From positions 71,957,429 through 72,021,428 of the forward strand of contig NC_133931.1 of assembly GCF_031877795.1 (NCBI RefSeq): DNA of 64,000 nucleotides, in the 5' to 3' direction. The first letter of the stretch is position 1. Each line of letters opens with the position of its first letter. The notes under the pieces are model-generated. The model was not told the DNA's origin. It made no database searches and was given only the letters and a program-made list of their open reading frames with translations. The position numbers were made by a program, and so were the translations under genes. This document shows, piece by piece, positions 39,001-51,605 of the stretch. Source of the stretch: Strix aluco (taxonomy: Eukaryota > Chordata > Aves > Strigiformes > Strigidae).

Positions 39001-42000
39001 TCCCATGTGGTCCCTCCAGCACCAGGGCCCAAGCTGGTGCAGGGCAGGAGGAGGAAACTACAGGCTTCCTTGCTACCTAGCCCTGCCAAGGCTTATACCT
39101 TTAGGAATGTTCTTTCATTTCCAAAAGGATAGCATCCAGTACAGGGCTAAATCCCAGCTTCCTGCTTCTTGCTCCATCACTTTGCATCTTCCAGTGGTCT
39201 TAGGGATGAGGAAGCCACGGGGTTACATTATCTTTGTGCAGCACCCAAATCATCACTGTCCTCCAAACCCACTCCTCAAATTCACATATTGTTTACTGAT
39301 TAGCAATGGGTGTAAAACTTGAGGAGACACACCCAAGCCTGAAGAGGACATGTCCCTAATACAGAGGATTGGGCAAGTCCATGCCAGGCCACAGCTTCCA
39401 GACACCATCAGGAGTTTCCATGAGCCGGTATGTGAAGTAGCAGCCCAGCATTCAGCGATGCTTTACCTTACTGAGTTTGAGCATTTCCAGTGGACAAGCT
39501 ACAGATTAGCCAGACAGCTAAGCATTTCTACAGTGACCACCCTTTCCCAGGATGGTATTTCAGGTACTTATAGATACTAATTGCCTCCAGAAAGGTATTT
39601 TTGTTTATTTTTCTTAATGTGATGTAGAAACACAGCTGAGTGACTGCACATTGTGAATATTTCTTTACCAGTGCTTTTATACTGTTACAAGTATCACCAG
39701 ATTACTGAAAGTTGTGCATGGAAAATAAAATTATAAAGGAAATTCTGCCCTGATTAATTTTGGAGCTTCAGCTTCCACGGCAGCAGGTTTGGGATTTGTG
39801 ATTGCAAGGTTATGGGCACTCTGCCTGTTGAAAGCTGAAGACATTTTGCACCATAAACAACTGCAAAAAGGTAAAGCCCTTGAAACAAAGTTGCACTTTA
39901 CTCTCATCAGGCCATGTATTGTGGTGAGGACATACCAGACCCTGTCTTTTGATCCCCAAAACAAAAGCAGTCAGCATTACAGCCTTATGAGTTTGAAGAA
40001 CCCTGGTACAAGATGCTCTTGTGTATTTTCCTTTCAGCTGAGCACAAAATTATTGAGATTCAGGAAACCTATAAAGAAAAAGAAGAGGTAAAGGAAAGCA
40101 TGTTGTGAAGGCATCTTCCTTCAAGCATGCAGTCCCTAAAAGGCCATGACATTTACACCCCTGCTCCTTTCTAAACTTCAACAGCCTCTGCTATTGGAGC
40201 TCCCTGTGACTCACACCATTTATTTATCCCAAGAGGCATTATACATTCGATCCTTGCTTCAGTTCTGTTTTGGATAGTGTTACTATTAGTCTTTCAGTTT
40301 TATAAACAGCTGTATGCAGATGATGAGATATCCAGGCTTACTGTTGCTCTACGTGTGTGTGGAGCAGTTCACCACCCAGTCACCGGTCACAAGCCCAGTG
40401 GGGAGGCAGGGATCATCATGGAGGCACAGCCATCACAGCAGTGCTTACCATCAGATTTCAACACAGCTGTTGCCAGCTACTGGTTGATAGGGATGACTGG
40501 GAGCAGAGGAAAGTTGCTCAGTTTTATCTTTGGAGATCATCGCTGCTCAGACGCTGGCACCTCATCACAGTACTAGGTTGTTTGCAGCATGACTTTCTAG
40601 ACAACGCCATGGATAAAAACCTCACAGCTCCAGCAAGCCACGGCTGGCTGTGTCCACGCAGGTCACTCAGAGCTCATCTATCCACAGCGGCAGCTGTAGT
40701 AATGACAGTGCAGCCAGGCCACCTGGCACTTTACCAGCACCTCATCTAGGTTTGCAAGTAGAGTGCGAGCAGGCAGAGCTCGAGTCACTGCTACCACGGG
40801 CAGTGCGCAGTACATCCAGGGAAAGTGAGGGTAAACCCAGACCCAGAATTCCTTTCTATGGAAACAACTATGTTTCAAATGTTACTGTAAAACAACACTG
40901 GTAATGGTATGAGCTGACCAAAACTGAACTTTAATTTCCCTCTCCTTCTCCAGTGTCAGAACTGGAATAATACACTTTCTGCCTGTGATAATGTTTCCTA
41001 TGTTATTTTTTCCACATTATAACACACTTTCATTCATTAATTTTCTTAAAGAATGGAATGTTTACTTCCTTCCTGCATTTGGCATTAGTTAATGAAGTGC
41101 AAGCAAATGTTAACTGAATTCTCAAAGATGAGCATCTGTTCTTTCCTTTTTCTTATTAAGGCTCAACACAGCCAAATGCATGTGGGGAAAATCTTACTCC
41201 TAATGCTGGAAACAAATGCAACATTCAGCACCAAAAAAATGTTGATTTCAAAGCTGTTTGTGGCTAAAAATAGGAGAAATGACTGTTATCTCAGAATCAA
41301 CAACTGGAAGAGCTTAAAATTGAACTTGGGTCTAAAATCCAGAAATCAGCAGGGTAGCAACCTTCAAACTGCTCATGTCTTGGCCATTAATCTCATCCCA
41401 TATAAACAGACTTTGTATGCCTTGATATTTGGGCATGGATGAAAACAAGTGCGTAGGAGAAGGATTAAGAAGAAATGGAAGGAAACTTTCAGGCTCAGGG
41501 GATCTTAATGACTTCTGTTGAAAGAAAACAGAAGTATATTTGATATGGGGCTATATAAAGCACCCATGCACTATCCTGGTTGCCCGTGTTTCTTTATTTC
41601 AATGGTTAAGTAAGAATCAAAATTATAGCTTCCTTGAAGTCATGGACAAACAGGACAACAGGAATGTTTGAAACTGACTTTGTGAGATTTAAAACTGAAA
41701 GATAATTTCATCAAAAGATGATAGAGATAAATTAATGTTTAAAACCCGTATTAAATTAACATAATACACCTTGTTTTGAATAAATAGAAGGTTGAAAATT
41801 TGTGCTTGTATTGACCATGTTCCAATTCACTTTAACTATCTTAGCGAAAGGTGAAAATATGACTAGAAAATAACAGTGAGTCTCATAAATACTCAGTCAA
41901 GCCTGTTGCAAATACATTTTGCTGATCCAGCTGTTTCTTCAATGTCACAAAATAATATTATCTAGCTGCAATGATTTTAACGCTCAGTGGTAAAGGACAA

Positions 42001-43692
42001 CTCCTTTATCCAGTATTAGGGCAGGAAAATGCTATGAAAGAATGTGTGGGGTGTATTCTTCTTCATTTTGCTTTAGCTAGATCTATGTAGCTCCTTTGCA
42101 CTTCTAGCACTGTCAGGAAGAAGTCTATTGCCTTCAGGGGAGAGATGGATCCAACCCCAAGTCCAGCAAGACCTTATACACATTGTCAGCTTTATTACTG
42201 ATCAAATAGCCAAATGGTTATCACAGTAGGAAATGTCAAGGGAAGTCTGAAGGACTGAGTGGGCAGTTGGGAGAAAGCTAGAAATCTAGCTCTTGGCTGG
42301 AAGAATTACAGCCACGGACACTGGATATAGGCATGTAAGACAGGTGATGTCTTTACCAGAAGTAAGGCATAAGCAGTTATGAGACTGATGTTTGGAGTTT
42401 TTTTCTCCAATATACCTTATTTGGAGCTAGGATTTGAATCTCCTCAGAGTTGCAGGGTAGGGAAACCCTTGGTCCTACCAGCAAGGTAGATGAAGCAATA
42501 GCTAGCCTCTTAATCTCAGTGCAGGTGACAGAAGGTGAACTGTGTGGCATTGCCCAAACACAGGTGATCTATACGTGACTGATGAGCTGCACTTCTTCCT
42601 TAGACTGCACGTGTATAAACAGTAGGGAGATAGAGACAGGGCTATCGTGCACATAACCTCCAATTATGTCTGTACATATCCAAATATACAAATATACTGC
42701 GATTATCGTTGGACTTCTGTGAGCGGAGAGGGTCACCATCACATGAGGTGACACAGATTTGTACCTGGGCTGCAGCACTGAATAATTTAGACCAGCTTAC
42801 CACAGTGTCTTGAAAACTAAATTCAGACTTTACAGCTTTCCAGAGAATTCCACCGAACTGCACCTACACAAAGGTATTGCCTGTAACAGAAACTATAGTA
42901 GCATTGCTCATGTCCAAAGGGAGGTGAAATCCTCTTTGTGATAAGCTTGTGTGTGCAATTATGGGTGTACCTGTAATTATAGGCAATGAGAAAAAGCATG
43001 GCTTGCTCAAAAATGTACCTTCTCCCATCATGCCAGACACAGACAGGAACACGCCACATGATGGGGTAGTCACGCTCTTATTTCTCCTCTTTCTGTGATG
43101 TTAGCTCCGCTCTCTGCTACTAACTCCTCTCCTCTGTTCAGTCTTGGTTTGAGCACTGCTTGCTGCTGAGCAGCTGACTACCTCTGGCAGTTCAGTACAC
43201 AACATGTGTCACACACCCGCTCTTCCCTTTGCCCTCATTTTAATTTACATTACTTCCTCTCTGCAGGGAATATAATTTGATCTACATTGTAAAGCTCAAA
43301 CACACTTGTAAAACTGCATCATCATAACAAAGATAAATAGCAAAAGAGATGCAGAGCATTTGGGAGCATTCTTGGGAAATGGTAATCTGCTTTCTGTGGA
43401 AGAAGGCAAAACTCTTGAAGATAACCTTGAAAGAAAAAACTGCAGTGCAAGGGTTGCAATACACATCAGAAAGGGATTTGCAAAGAGAGTAAAAACGGAG
43501 CTATGGAATGAGATCCTTAGATACGGGATTTGTATTTTGTGTTTAACTATTTTGGCTATTACTGCACATGATTTCAGTGTCAACACACCAGAAACCACAG
43601 AAGCATAAGCAACAACAAACTCTCAGCTCAGTTTACCAGGGCTAATACAGCTGGGAGTTCCACTGTTTTCTTTACAGCTAATGTCATATAGT
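36091..43692. other. Non-coding stretch including an ATTA-rich block
   Basis: No exon is supported. The isolated peptide string QLYADDEI at about 40306-40329 looks like a reverse-transcriptase YADD box, but nothing around it fits, so I do not call an element. The AT-rich 38150-38540 block is listed separately as a possible regulatory element. A short tandem duplication, TGTTTCACAG twice, sits at about 36372-36392. Confidence 0.6.
38150..38540. promoter_or_regulatory. Candidate homeodomain-rich enhancer block
   Basis: About 390 bases carry many TAAT/ATTA cores, including TTCATTAATTAATTGG, TCTAATGATCCC, GCGTAATTAAAAATTATT, TTCATTAAAGAC and TTCATTAGCCAATG. There is also a SOX/FOX-like CCTATTGTTCAC near 38487-38498. 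The mix of unique sequence with clustered homeodomain cores resembles conserved non-coding elements near developmental genes. This rests on motif density alone. AT-rich background also yields such words. Confidence 0.25.
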
Positions 43693-43744
43693 TAAAAAAA
43701 AAAATAAAACCAAAACAGAAACAAAAAACCACCCAAATCAAAAC
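43693..43744. repeat. A-rich low-complexity tract
   Basis: Eleven A are followed by TAAAACCAAAACAGAAAC and similar words. It resembles a decayed A-rich retroposon tail, but no body is recognisable upstream. Confidence 0.7.
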
Positions 43745-43844
43745 CCCTTCATTTCCAGAAGTCGTAAATTATTATTACCATGTTGTAACCTAGTGTAAAC
43801 AGGTTCCTGGCCCATGACTAAGGCTGGTAGGCCGTCCTACAATA

Positions 43845-44320
43845 CAAACAGCAGCGTGGATGTCTTCCAAAGGCGTTGGACGCGGGAAAGGCTTTGCTGG
43901 GCTTGGAGTCCCGGGCATCCCGTTTCCAGCTTCTTGTTTGATCGAGAGCTTCAAGACTGAGCCATTTCTACAGGAAATGGAAAGTTGGAGGGCTGCAAAT
44001 TTGGAGCTTTATGGAAATTACTTTGTTCAGAAAAGAGGAAGCTGAAGGACTGCCAGGGACACCCAGGTCCGTTTCTGTGTAAAGGGCACACCTACAGCAA
44101 ACGAAGGAATGCGTTTCTCAGGAGGTACAAGCCTTTGTAAGTACCACCCGACGTCCACAGAGCAGCACGGGCACTTTCTGTAGAAATGGTCTTTTTTGGT
44201 CCCTTTCCCGCCCGTCTCCCTCAGCTCAGGACAGGAGGCGGGCGGCGGTCACCAGAGGGCGGCAAAGGACTTGTGGAAAAGCACATGAGCACGTTTCCCT
44301 CGGGCTGAAAGGGAAAAAAA
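43845..44320. promoter_or_regulatory. Small orphan CpG-rich patch
   Basis: CpG dinucleotides cluster here (for example GGCGTTGGACGCGGG, CACCCGACGTCC, CCCGCCCGTC, AGGCGGGCGGCGG) against a CpG-poor background on both sides. About twenty CpGs fall within roughly 450 bases. The patch ends with a CTCF-like motif. No convincing exon or splice donor is attached. It fits an orphan CpG island, insulator or distal regulatory element. An unannotated transcript start is possible. Confidence 0.5.
44249..44262 (+). promoter_or_regulatory. CTCF-binding motif candidate (+ orientation)
   Basis: TCACCAGAGGGCGG matches the core CCASYAGRKGGCRS at 13 of 14 positions, with only the first base differing. It lies at the right edge of the CpG-rich patch, where CTCF sites often sit. 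Orientation matters for loop formation, and this copy reads rightward. Binding is inferred from the motif only. Confidence 0.55.
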
Positions 44321-44461
44321 AGAGCCTTAGAAATGTATAATTGTAAAACAGGAAATAAGTGCAATGTTCTATCAAAGCCAGGGTGCAAGTGAATTAGTTT
44401 TTTTCAGGTGAAAAGTTAATTTTATTTCTCTTTCATGCTCTCATTTCCTTTTTGCGGGGGG

Positions 44462-44486
44462 AAAAAAAAAAAAAAAAAAAAAAAAG
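44462..44486. repeat. Poly-A run of 25
   Basis: Twenty-five uninterrupted A follow six G and precede GAAAGAAAAAC, making a polypurine tract of about 40 bases. It could be a retroposon tail or a slipped mononucleotide repeat. No element body or target duplication is evident. Confidence 0.95.
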
Positions 44487-46888
44487 AAAGAAAAACTGCA
44501 GTAGCATTTCCATAGCCTTATGGACTCTCAGAAGTGCTAGGGCTCTGAAAGACGTTTTTTCTCCTTTTTTGTTTTTGAGAATGATAATTTTGTTCGTGGC
44601 TTTCTTACATGCTTTTGGTAACTTCAGGCCATTTTTACAGGCTTGTCTCTTGTGGTCTGACTGACCTCAGCTCTCTGATTTGTGAAGATTTTTTTTTTTT
44701 TGCTGTGGATATTCAGAGTATTTGGTGTTGCAGACAGACGTACATACTGTTAAAGGCACTTTTAACGTGAAGGGATTATGCGAATTACACTTCCTGCAGG
44801 TTTGTCACCAGAGTGGCTCCTGACTCATCCATGAGTTACCCACCTGCAACAAAGCATTCCTCTCTCACAGCCAGTACATTCACACACAAAGTTACTCAGA
44901 AATATCTATCTACTGTTGTTCAAGTGTTGACTTTATTCAACAGATATTTCCTTTTGTGTCCAAAATGAGATTGTACTGTTCTTTCTGCTAGGGCTAGAAA
45001 GTAAGCAAGGCTGAGCAGGAGCTTTATCCCATTCTTGTTAATCATCAAGCACTGTAAATTACTTGTAAATACAGGGTTAAAATCCTCATAGTGCAGCCAG
45101 AAATGGAAACAATATCTTTTCTGTTTAGAAAGATGCTATAGACCTTGCTGGTATGTGCTATAGCCATGAGACTCCATGACCTCTATCAGTTTACCAAATA
45201 AAATCTTACTTCTCTCTACAAATGCTGCCTTCTTGAATTTTACCCTTTGGAATCCAATAGAAACCTGTAATCTTTGCAGCTACCTTGTACAGTGTATCCA
45301 TTTGACTGGATGTCACTGGTAAGTAATGACTATGAGCTCCTCTGTCTCCTCCGCACTTCTGTGCCTCAAGTATCCAGATCATTAGTTTTTAGCATAGACA
45401 CTTACTATAAGTACTAGTTGTCAATTAAAATAAAAGTCCATGATTACATCATGCAAAAGGTATTTTTGGCCTCCAAGGAAGCAGTGTATTGACTCATCAG
45501 TATGGTCTGCTGGCCAAGTACAGCTTTATTTCTAATTAAAGTACTGAAAAGGCAAGTAGCCAACAGAAAGACGGGGAAAATATGGACTGACACAAACCTA
45601 GAAAGACAAGGTTGGCAGAAATCCCCAGTATTTTTGGCGGTAAATGACTAGTGGCTTTCCTGGCTCAAACACCTTCAACAACGTTCAGGACACCCTGAGA
45701 TTTGTTTCATTTTATTTTTTTTTTCTTAAATCTTCATACGCTTTTGGTGCCATCATAGGAAATGTTATACTACATCTTCACGCATGCTTCCTAATTTTCT
45801 CTTCTTTTAATTGCCACACATTTCCAGTAATTTTCACTCCTTACAGTATTTTCCATCTGTTTTCCAGAGTACTGAGAACATAGGAGGCAGTTTTCTGAAG
45901 GAGAGGATTTTCTGAAGAGTTATCACCTCATCAGATTAATTGCTAGGCTTTTTCTTTAGCCATTTGACTGAATATAAGTTGACCTAGGAGACTACACCTA
46001 ACCTACCACCAAATGAATTAACATAACAAGAAAATAAAATGATGCTTACAGACTGTGACCCAATACAATTCTGCCATTATGCAGAAAAACTGCATCTTGA
46101 ATTTTAAATATTCCCAGCTCCTATTAAGATTATAGCATTACCTTTATATTGGAACTATAAAACAAAATCACAACAGCCTCTCTATGGCAAAGGAGAAGAG
46201 CTGATGGGAAGAATGCTTTACATTTGGGAACAGGGAACTAGTCCTTTAAAGCATCATTCCCCAGATTAGACTTTCAATATGGATCACTTTAGTAGGCACT
46301 AGAAATTAGGACAAATGACTTTCATATAGTTTTACTTCAATTTCTTTGTATTACTGAGAGGTCTCCAAACTGGGGCAGAGTCAGATAAAATATCTCTGTC
46401 CTCTGAGATGGCTAATAATAGCAATTTAAGGGATTTGTTTCTGAACCTCATTCGCTGCCACCAGGAAAAAGCATTCTTTAAATACAATCTACTATCTCAT
46501 TCTCAGCTAAATGTATGAACATATTAAAAGTGTTTTCCCCTCTTCCATGTACTCCAAACAAACATGCTGCAGAATAAGAAGTTTTATGTGGTTGATCATA
46601 CCATCTTATATTAACTATAAGGTCAATTCCTTTCAGCAAAAACCCTAGAATTAAGTGTGGAACTCCACACATCTATGGGCCCAATTATCTTTTGCCTTTC
46701 AAGATATTTCTTCTGTAATGGTGTACTTCTGCAAATGACAAAATAAATCAAAATTACAGTTTGTAGGCAGTTCTGGTTTTCCACCTGCAGTTTGAAGTGG
46801 GCTATTAAATCACAAAATCTCAGTCTTCCATGTAGAAGAGGATTTTTGGCATTACCAGAAAACAGCAACACATGCTGTTGCCTTTTTT

Positions 46889-46925
46889 GAAAAAGTGCCA
46901 TTACAAAAAAAGTGCCATTACAAAA
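46889..46925 (+). repeat. 18-bp tandem duplication
   Basis: AAAAAGTGCCATTACAAA occurs twice back to back. The copies are identical apart from the junction A run, so this is a recent small duplication by slippage. Confidence 0.9.
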
Positions 46926-47550
46926 CAGCAAGGCCTGGTTTCCCAGGCAGTCGGCATCATAGAAACTTTTGCTCTGATTCAGCTTGACCAAGTCATTTGA
47001 ATTCATGCTCAATTTATTTTGTTTCATTAATCCTTTTCAAGTTTTCCTCAGAAGTGACTGACAATGCTTTCCAGTGCTCAGAGCCCTGGTGTCACTTTCT
47101 AAACTCATACTGTCACATTGTCCCCTGAAATGCTATCTGGAGGAGTGGCTTTAAGATATTGAAAGAACATGTCCCACAGTAAACGTTTTATACAATTGAG
47201 CTGACAGTGATTTTTATTTCCTGCATTTCATTTCTCTTCCTGTGATGTGTAGACTTATAGTGCAGTTTTGTCTGATGAAGAAGATTTAAGATACCGAATG
47301 ATCTTTTCACTGGACATATAAGCATAGAGGGGAAAAGATGATGGATCCTTAATGCGTTTGTTAAACTAGCCCTTCAGTTTACAAGCGCTTAGGAATATGC
47401 TTTAACTTTATGCATATGAACAGTCCTCTTCAGCTTCCACGGGACTCTTTATGGGAACAGAACAAAGCACACGAGCATGTGCAGTTTAGAGTCCCTAAGT
47501 ACATACTGTGCTCTGTTAATATCCATTTCAATACAAAGATATTAGTTTTG

Positions 47551-47564
47551 TCACCAGGGGGCTT
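47551..47564 (+). promoter_or_regulatory. CTCF-like motif candidate (+ orientation)
   Basis: TCACCAGGGGGCTT carries the strong central CACCAGGGGGC of the CTCF core but differs at the first base and the last two. The surroundings are AT-rich and CpG-free. The orientation is the same as that of the 44249 motif. Confidence 0.4.
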
Positions 47565-50500
47565 CTTATTCCCTCCCTCTATTAGAATAGAAATAAATAA
47601 CAAGATTTAAAAGAGAGTATGGTTATTGATTTCTGGTATATACCAAGGTCTGCCTGGCTGTAAAATTTCATTAAAATCAATCTTCATGTCATATTATGTT
47701 TTACACCCTTGGCAGAATATTATTTTCAGCAGTAAAGTATTGCATTGAAACAAGTTCTCTTTTGCACACAAAACAGACAAAAAATATTTCTAAGAGATCT
47801 ACTTTTATATGAAAATGGCATAACTTTTGGTCCAATGTTAAAGAAATTACTACTGTCAATTTCTTGAAATAATTCTTTAAAAAACTTTACCAAGCTCCTC
47901 ATAATAAGCCCATCAAAAAATTACAGTTATAATATTTTACTTAAGACCTTTTCCCTAGCTCTTAACTATAAAAAGTAAATAAATAGGCTTTTGATGTGAA
48001 AATCTGTGCTACAACAATTAATATTTTGGTGTTTCATATTGAGGGTATCAACCAATTTTTTCCGTCAAGTTTGATCTTGCAGAGATAATGGCAGTAGCAT
48101 TCTACAGTTAATATCCCACAAAACAGTTCACATTCTAAATACTCCGATTCTAGCATGGATGACAAATTTTATTTAATTCTAAGCTATGAACAGCATGAAA
48201 GCAGGTTATTTGAAAATGCATGGGTTTAAAAATACTAGACTTTCCACAAATATATGTCAAAATGTATAACACACGCACCTTCCATTGTGGCATTTGCTCA
48301 GTGTTTGGAAAAGACATCAAGAAGTTTAACTGCGGGGGAGCTCTGGCTAGACCAATGAAACCCCTAAAAGGCATGCAGAGCTTACAAACGAAAGGATGCA
48401 TCACCCTCTCTGCCACAAATCTCCAAAGACTCCCAGACACACGTGACTTGCAGGAAATGCCCACTTGTTGTTAGGACTTGTCACATAAATAAGCATGGGG
48501 AGACTGCAAGCTCTTCATCATTTGCTTCAGGCCTGCTATATCTCTTCCATTTCTCTGAGCTGCACCACCAGAATTTCATAATAGATGGGAGAAAAGGTTT
48601 TTATGGATGTATGGTTTGTAACCCTAATGCTGGACATCAGCGCTATTGACAGGGTTGAATTTATTGAGCATGCTAACTCAAAGAAACTGTGCATGCAACA
48701 GTTGTGTTGATATTGACAGGAACAAATTAGCCAGACCTGCACACTCTCACACATAATACTGTTATATTTCTGAACTACTTTTATCGGTGAACCTTCTATT
48801 TTTACATATATGTTTTCAACATGAGATTATATACACACCAGATGATCTGAATAGCAACAAAAGACAAGTTAAATTCAGGTATAGTTAAAATATTCTCTCT
48901 TAATTACTGCTTTGGTGTCATAATAACCAATGTAAATGGTGTTGTATTAACAAGCTACCGGAGAGCTTATAAACAGCTTGTGCTAAACTAGGGACTGAAT
49001 GGCAGCTTAAACTCTGAGCTCTGTTGCCTTGACAGGATGAACTCAGGCAATGGTGTGCAGCAGTCACCCACACGGAGAGGCAAGCCCTGTGCTCTCATCC
49101 CATGTTCACTGAGAAGAGTAAGACAATTTATCTGAACTATAGACATGAGAAAGGCTGGCTGGGCTGCATTCTTAATAGCTTTTAAATACAGATGCTTTTT
49201 GTGGTTTCATATCAGTAAATGATGCCAAATTTTTCCAGGGAAAGAAGGTTGCTCTACGTTTTCTTTATTTTGAGAAATAAATCATTGTTTGTTTTACAGA
49301 CTTCTGCAGCTCAGTGACAATGAAGTCTGTTCCTCTTATCTCTTCAGAAATATGCAGGACAGGGGAAATGGGGAAAAAGAAGAAATAGCTTACCATTTTT
49401 TATCATTATTCTTAAGTTTCCTTTCATTTCTTCAAATGTGCAAAGAAAATCTCCTGAAATGGTGAGACATACTTTTGCATATAAGCTTTCAGAAGCTCCT
49501 TGTAGCAATATATGATCTCCCAAACCCACAAACTTTTTAGCAGGCTACCTGAATTACTTCTTCACTTCTGGCAAATTGTGGCTGAAATTAGAAATGACCT
49601 TCAGAGACAGCACTGCAAATTGACAGTAAGAACATTTGCAATATTGTCTCTGGGTTTACGTTTCCAAAGGACCTTGTAAAATTCTTCACTTCCTTGCCTG
49701 TGCTGTTTTGGTGGCTGGCAGAACAGAGGTCATTTTGTTTGTTTTACCCCTCTCATGACTTTGCTTTGCCAGACATGTGTCTGTAAGACACATCACAGTT
49801 CTTTAAAAACAAATTGTGTCATGTAGTAAAAAAATTACTTTAAAAGCATTGTGTCAAAGGCTATTTCTGTTCCCAGCTATTAAAATCGTAGCACGACTTT
49901 GCTATTTTCTTTGCCTTTAGAAAGCTACTGATCTTATATTAGCAAGTGAGCCTAACTTTACAATTAGATGAACACAAACTGATGAAATATAGTGAAATCA
50001 ATAGGGATGATGTTAAAATAAATATCGTGCAGAAAAATAAATGTTACTATTTATGAATCAGGAAAGGTCGCAGGCTATAGAAAATAATGAATGCATTTAT
50101 CTGAACCACTGTATCACAGTCAAACTGAAAGCCCTCTGATCAGTGAGTCATCCCTTTGCAAATGTTTCTCTCTTACATCACTTATAATAGAAACTACTTG
50201 TGTAGCCTCTGCCTTTGTTGTCAGTGTATGAATCACTGAGGCATGGCTGTAGGACCCCATCATATAGCCCTTGCTCCCCTTTAATTCAAGTGGAGCCTTG
50301 TTTGATGATAAAACTATTGCAGCAGGGAACTATATTTAAAAGTCGGTGACTCATTCATCGTATGGCTTTTTTTGGAGTCATTAGTGGGTCATATAACTAT
50401 ATATATTTCATTCAAGTTCCCATTATAGTTCCTACCTATATTTGTAGCTATTGTGCTCCAACTAATTCTCTTAATAGAACAGCAAGCTCTAACCCACTAT

Positions 50501-51529
50501 AAGCAATTCCCCTCTTTATTTTGTGGTCTGTTCTTTGAGAGTTTTTTTGATAGAATCTAATCTGAAATTTCCAGATAGTAGCATACCAGGTTACAGCAGT
50601 ATTTGGTGTTTGCTACTTGGAACTATTAAGTCATAAAGGAAGGTTTGGAGGAGAAGGATCAGGAATCGTATAATTCTGTTGCAGCAAAACAACTGAATTT
50701 TATTTGCATAAAGGACAAATAGCCTGCTCTTATTTGCTTTATTTGTTTCTTTCTGTACCTAAAATATCTTTCAGCAGTTAAAAGATTTCAAAAATCCTTT
50801 GCTTTGCCATTTCCATCCAGGAGAGAAGTTACTATCTTTTTTTTTCTTTTCCCATTTGAATAGATACAAAAACTTAAGATATGTTTCAATAACAAACACA
50901 TCAGTTTATACAGGAGGTTATCGTGCCAAAACATCTTTATGCACAAGCATCAGCAATGAGATCAGCTCTGCTTTGAAAACAGTTTTTGTTAGCTATCGGG
51001 CTTTACAGAGATAGTAATGTAACCAGCAGAAATGTTGGTGATTACGTCATGTTTGTAATTCTAGAATTATAAAAGTCCCATATGGAGTGGAAGTCAGGAA
51101 AGGAAGAACATGTGATGGTATTATATACTTGTTTATTTATAGAAATGGTAGTTAACCAAAAGTACCCAAACTGTTCATACCCACAGGCTAGCTCCACACA
51201 GGATCCACATGCATCTGAGCATCGAAAAATGCAGTGCCTGGTGGAACTAGACACCCGGTGGCATCCACAATCCTTGTTTTGTTCCTCATAAAAATGGCAA
51301 AACATCTATATGTGATCCTTCAAAAATCAGCATGCTCACCCTCACCATCCCGAGGATTTCAGAGCCATTAGATGCCACTCTTACCACATGTTTAATCTAG
51401 AAATGCTGGCTTTGATCCTTTACTAGGAAAGTATGAAATAGTTATATTTGACTTCTTTCTCTAACTAAAGCAATTTGAAAAGGTTGCTTAGGCACCTGGT
51501 CACTCTGGGGAATGTGTCTCGCTCTGCTT

Positions 51530-51605
51530 GGAATAATTAGGAATGAGAGCACTTGACTGCAGTGCCGGGACCTGGATATTAAATCTTGTTCCTCTTTACT
51601 CTGGA
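51530..51605 (-). repeat. Possible MIR/L2-type tail relic (minus strand)
   Basis: Read on the minus strand this gives GATTTAATATCCAGGTCCC, then GGCACTGCAGTCAAGTGCTC and AATTATTCCA. This is reminiscent of the tRNA-like tail 'GATTCGAACCCAGGTC...AGTGCTCTAACCACTAGACCA' of old SINE/L2 copies. The resemblance is partial and the limits unclear. Confidence 0.35.

Noticed and set aside
40277..40576. Peptide with YADD, like a reverse-transcriptase catalytic box
   Set aside because: Only four residues match. The sequence before and after lacks the other reverse-transcriptase motifs, and the frame is short.
42420..42535. Possible MIR tail (GAGCTAGGATTTGAATCTCC)
   Set aside because: One 20-base phrase matches, but the expected neighbouring blocks are absent.
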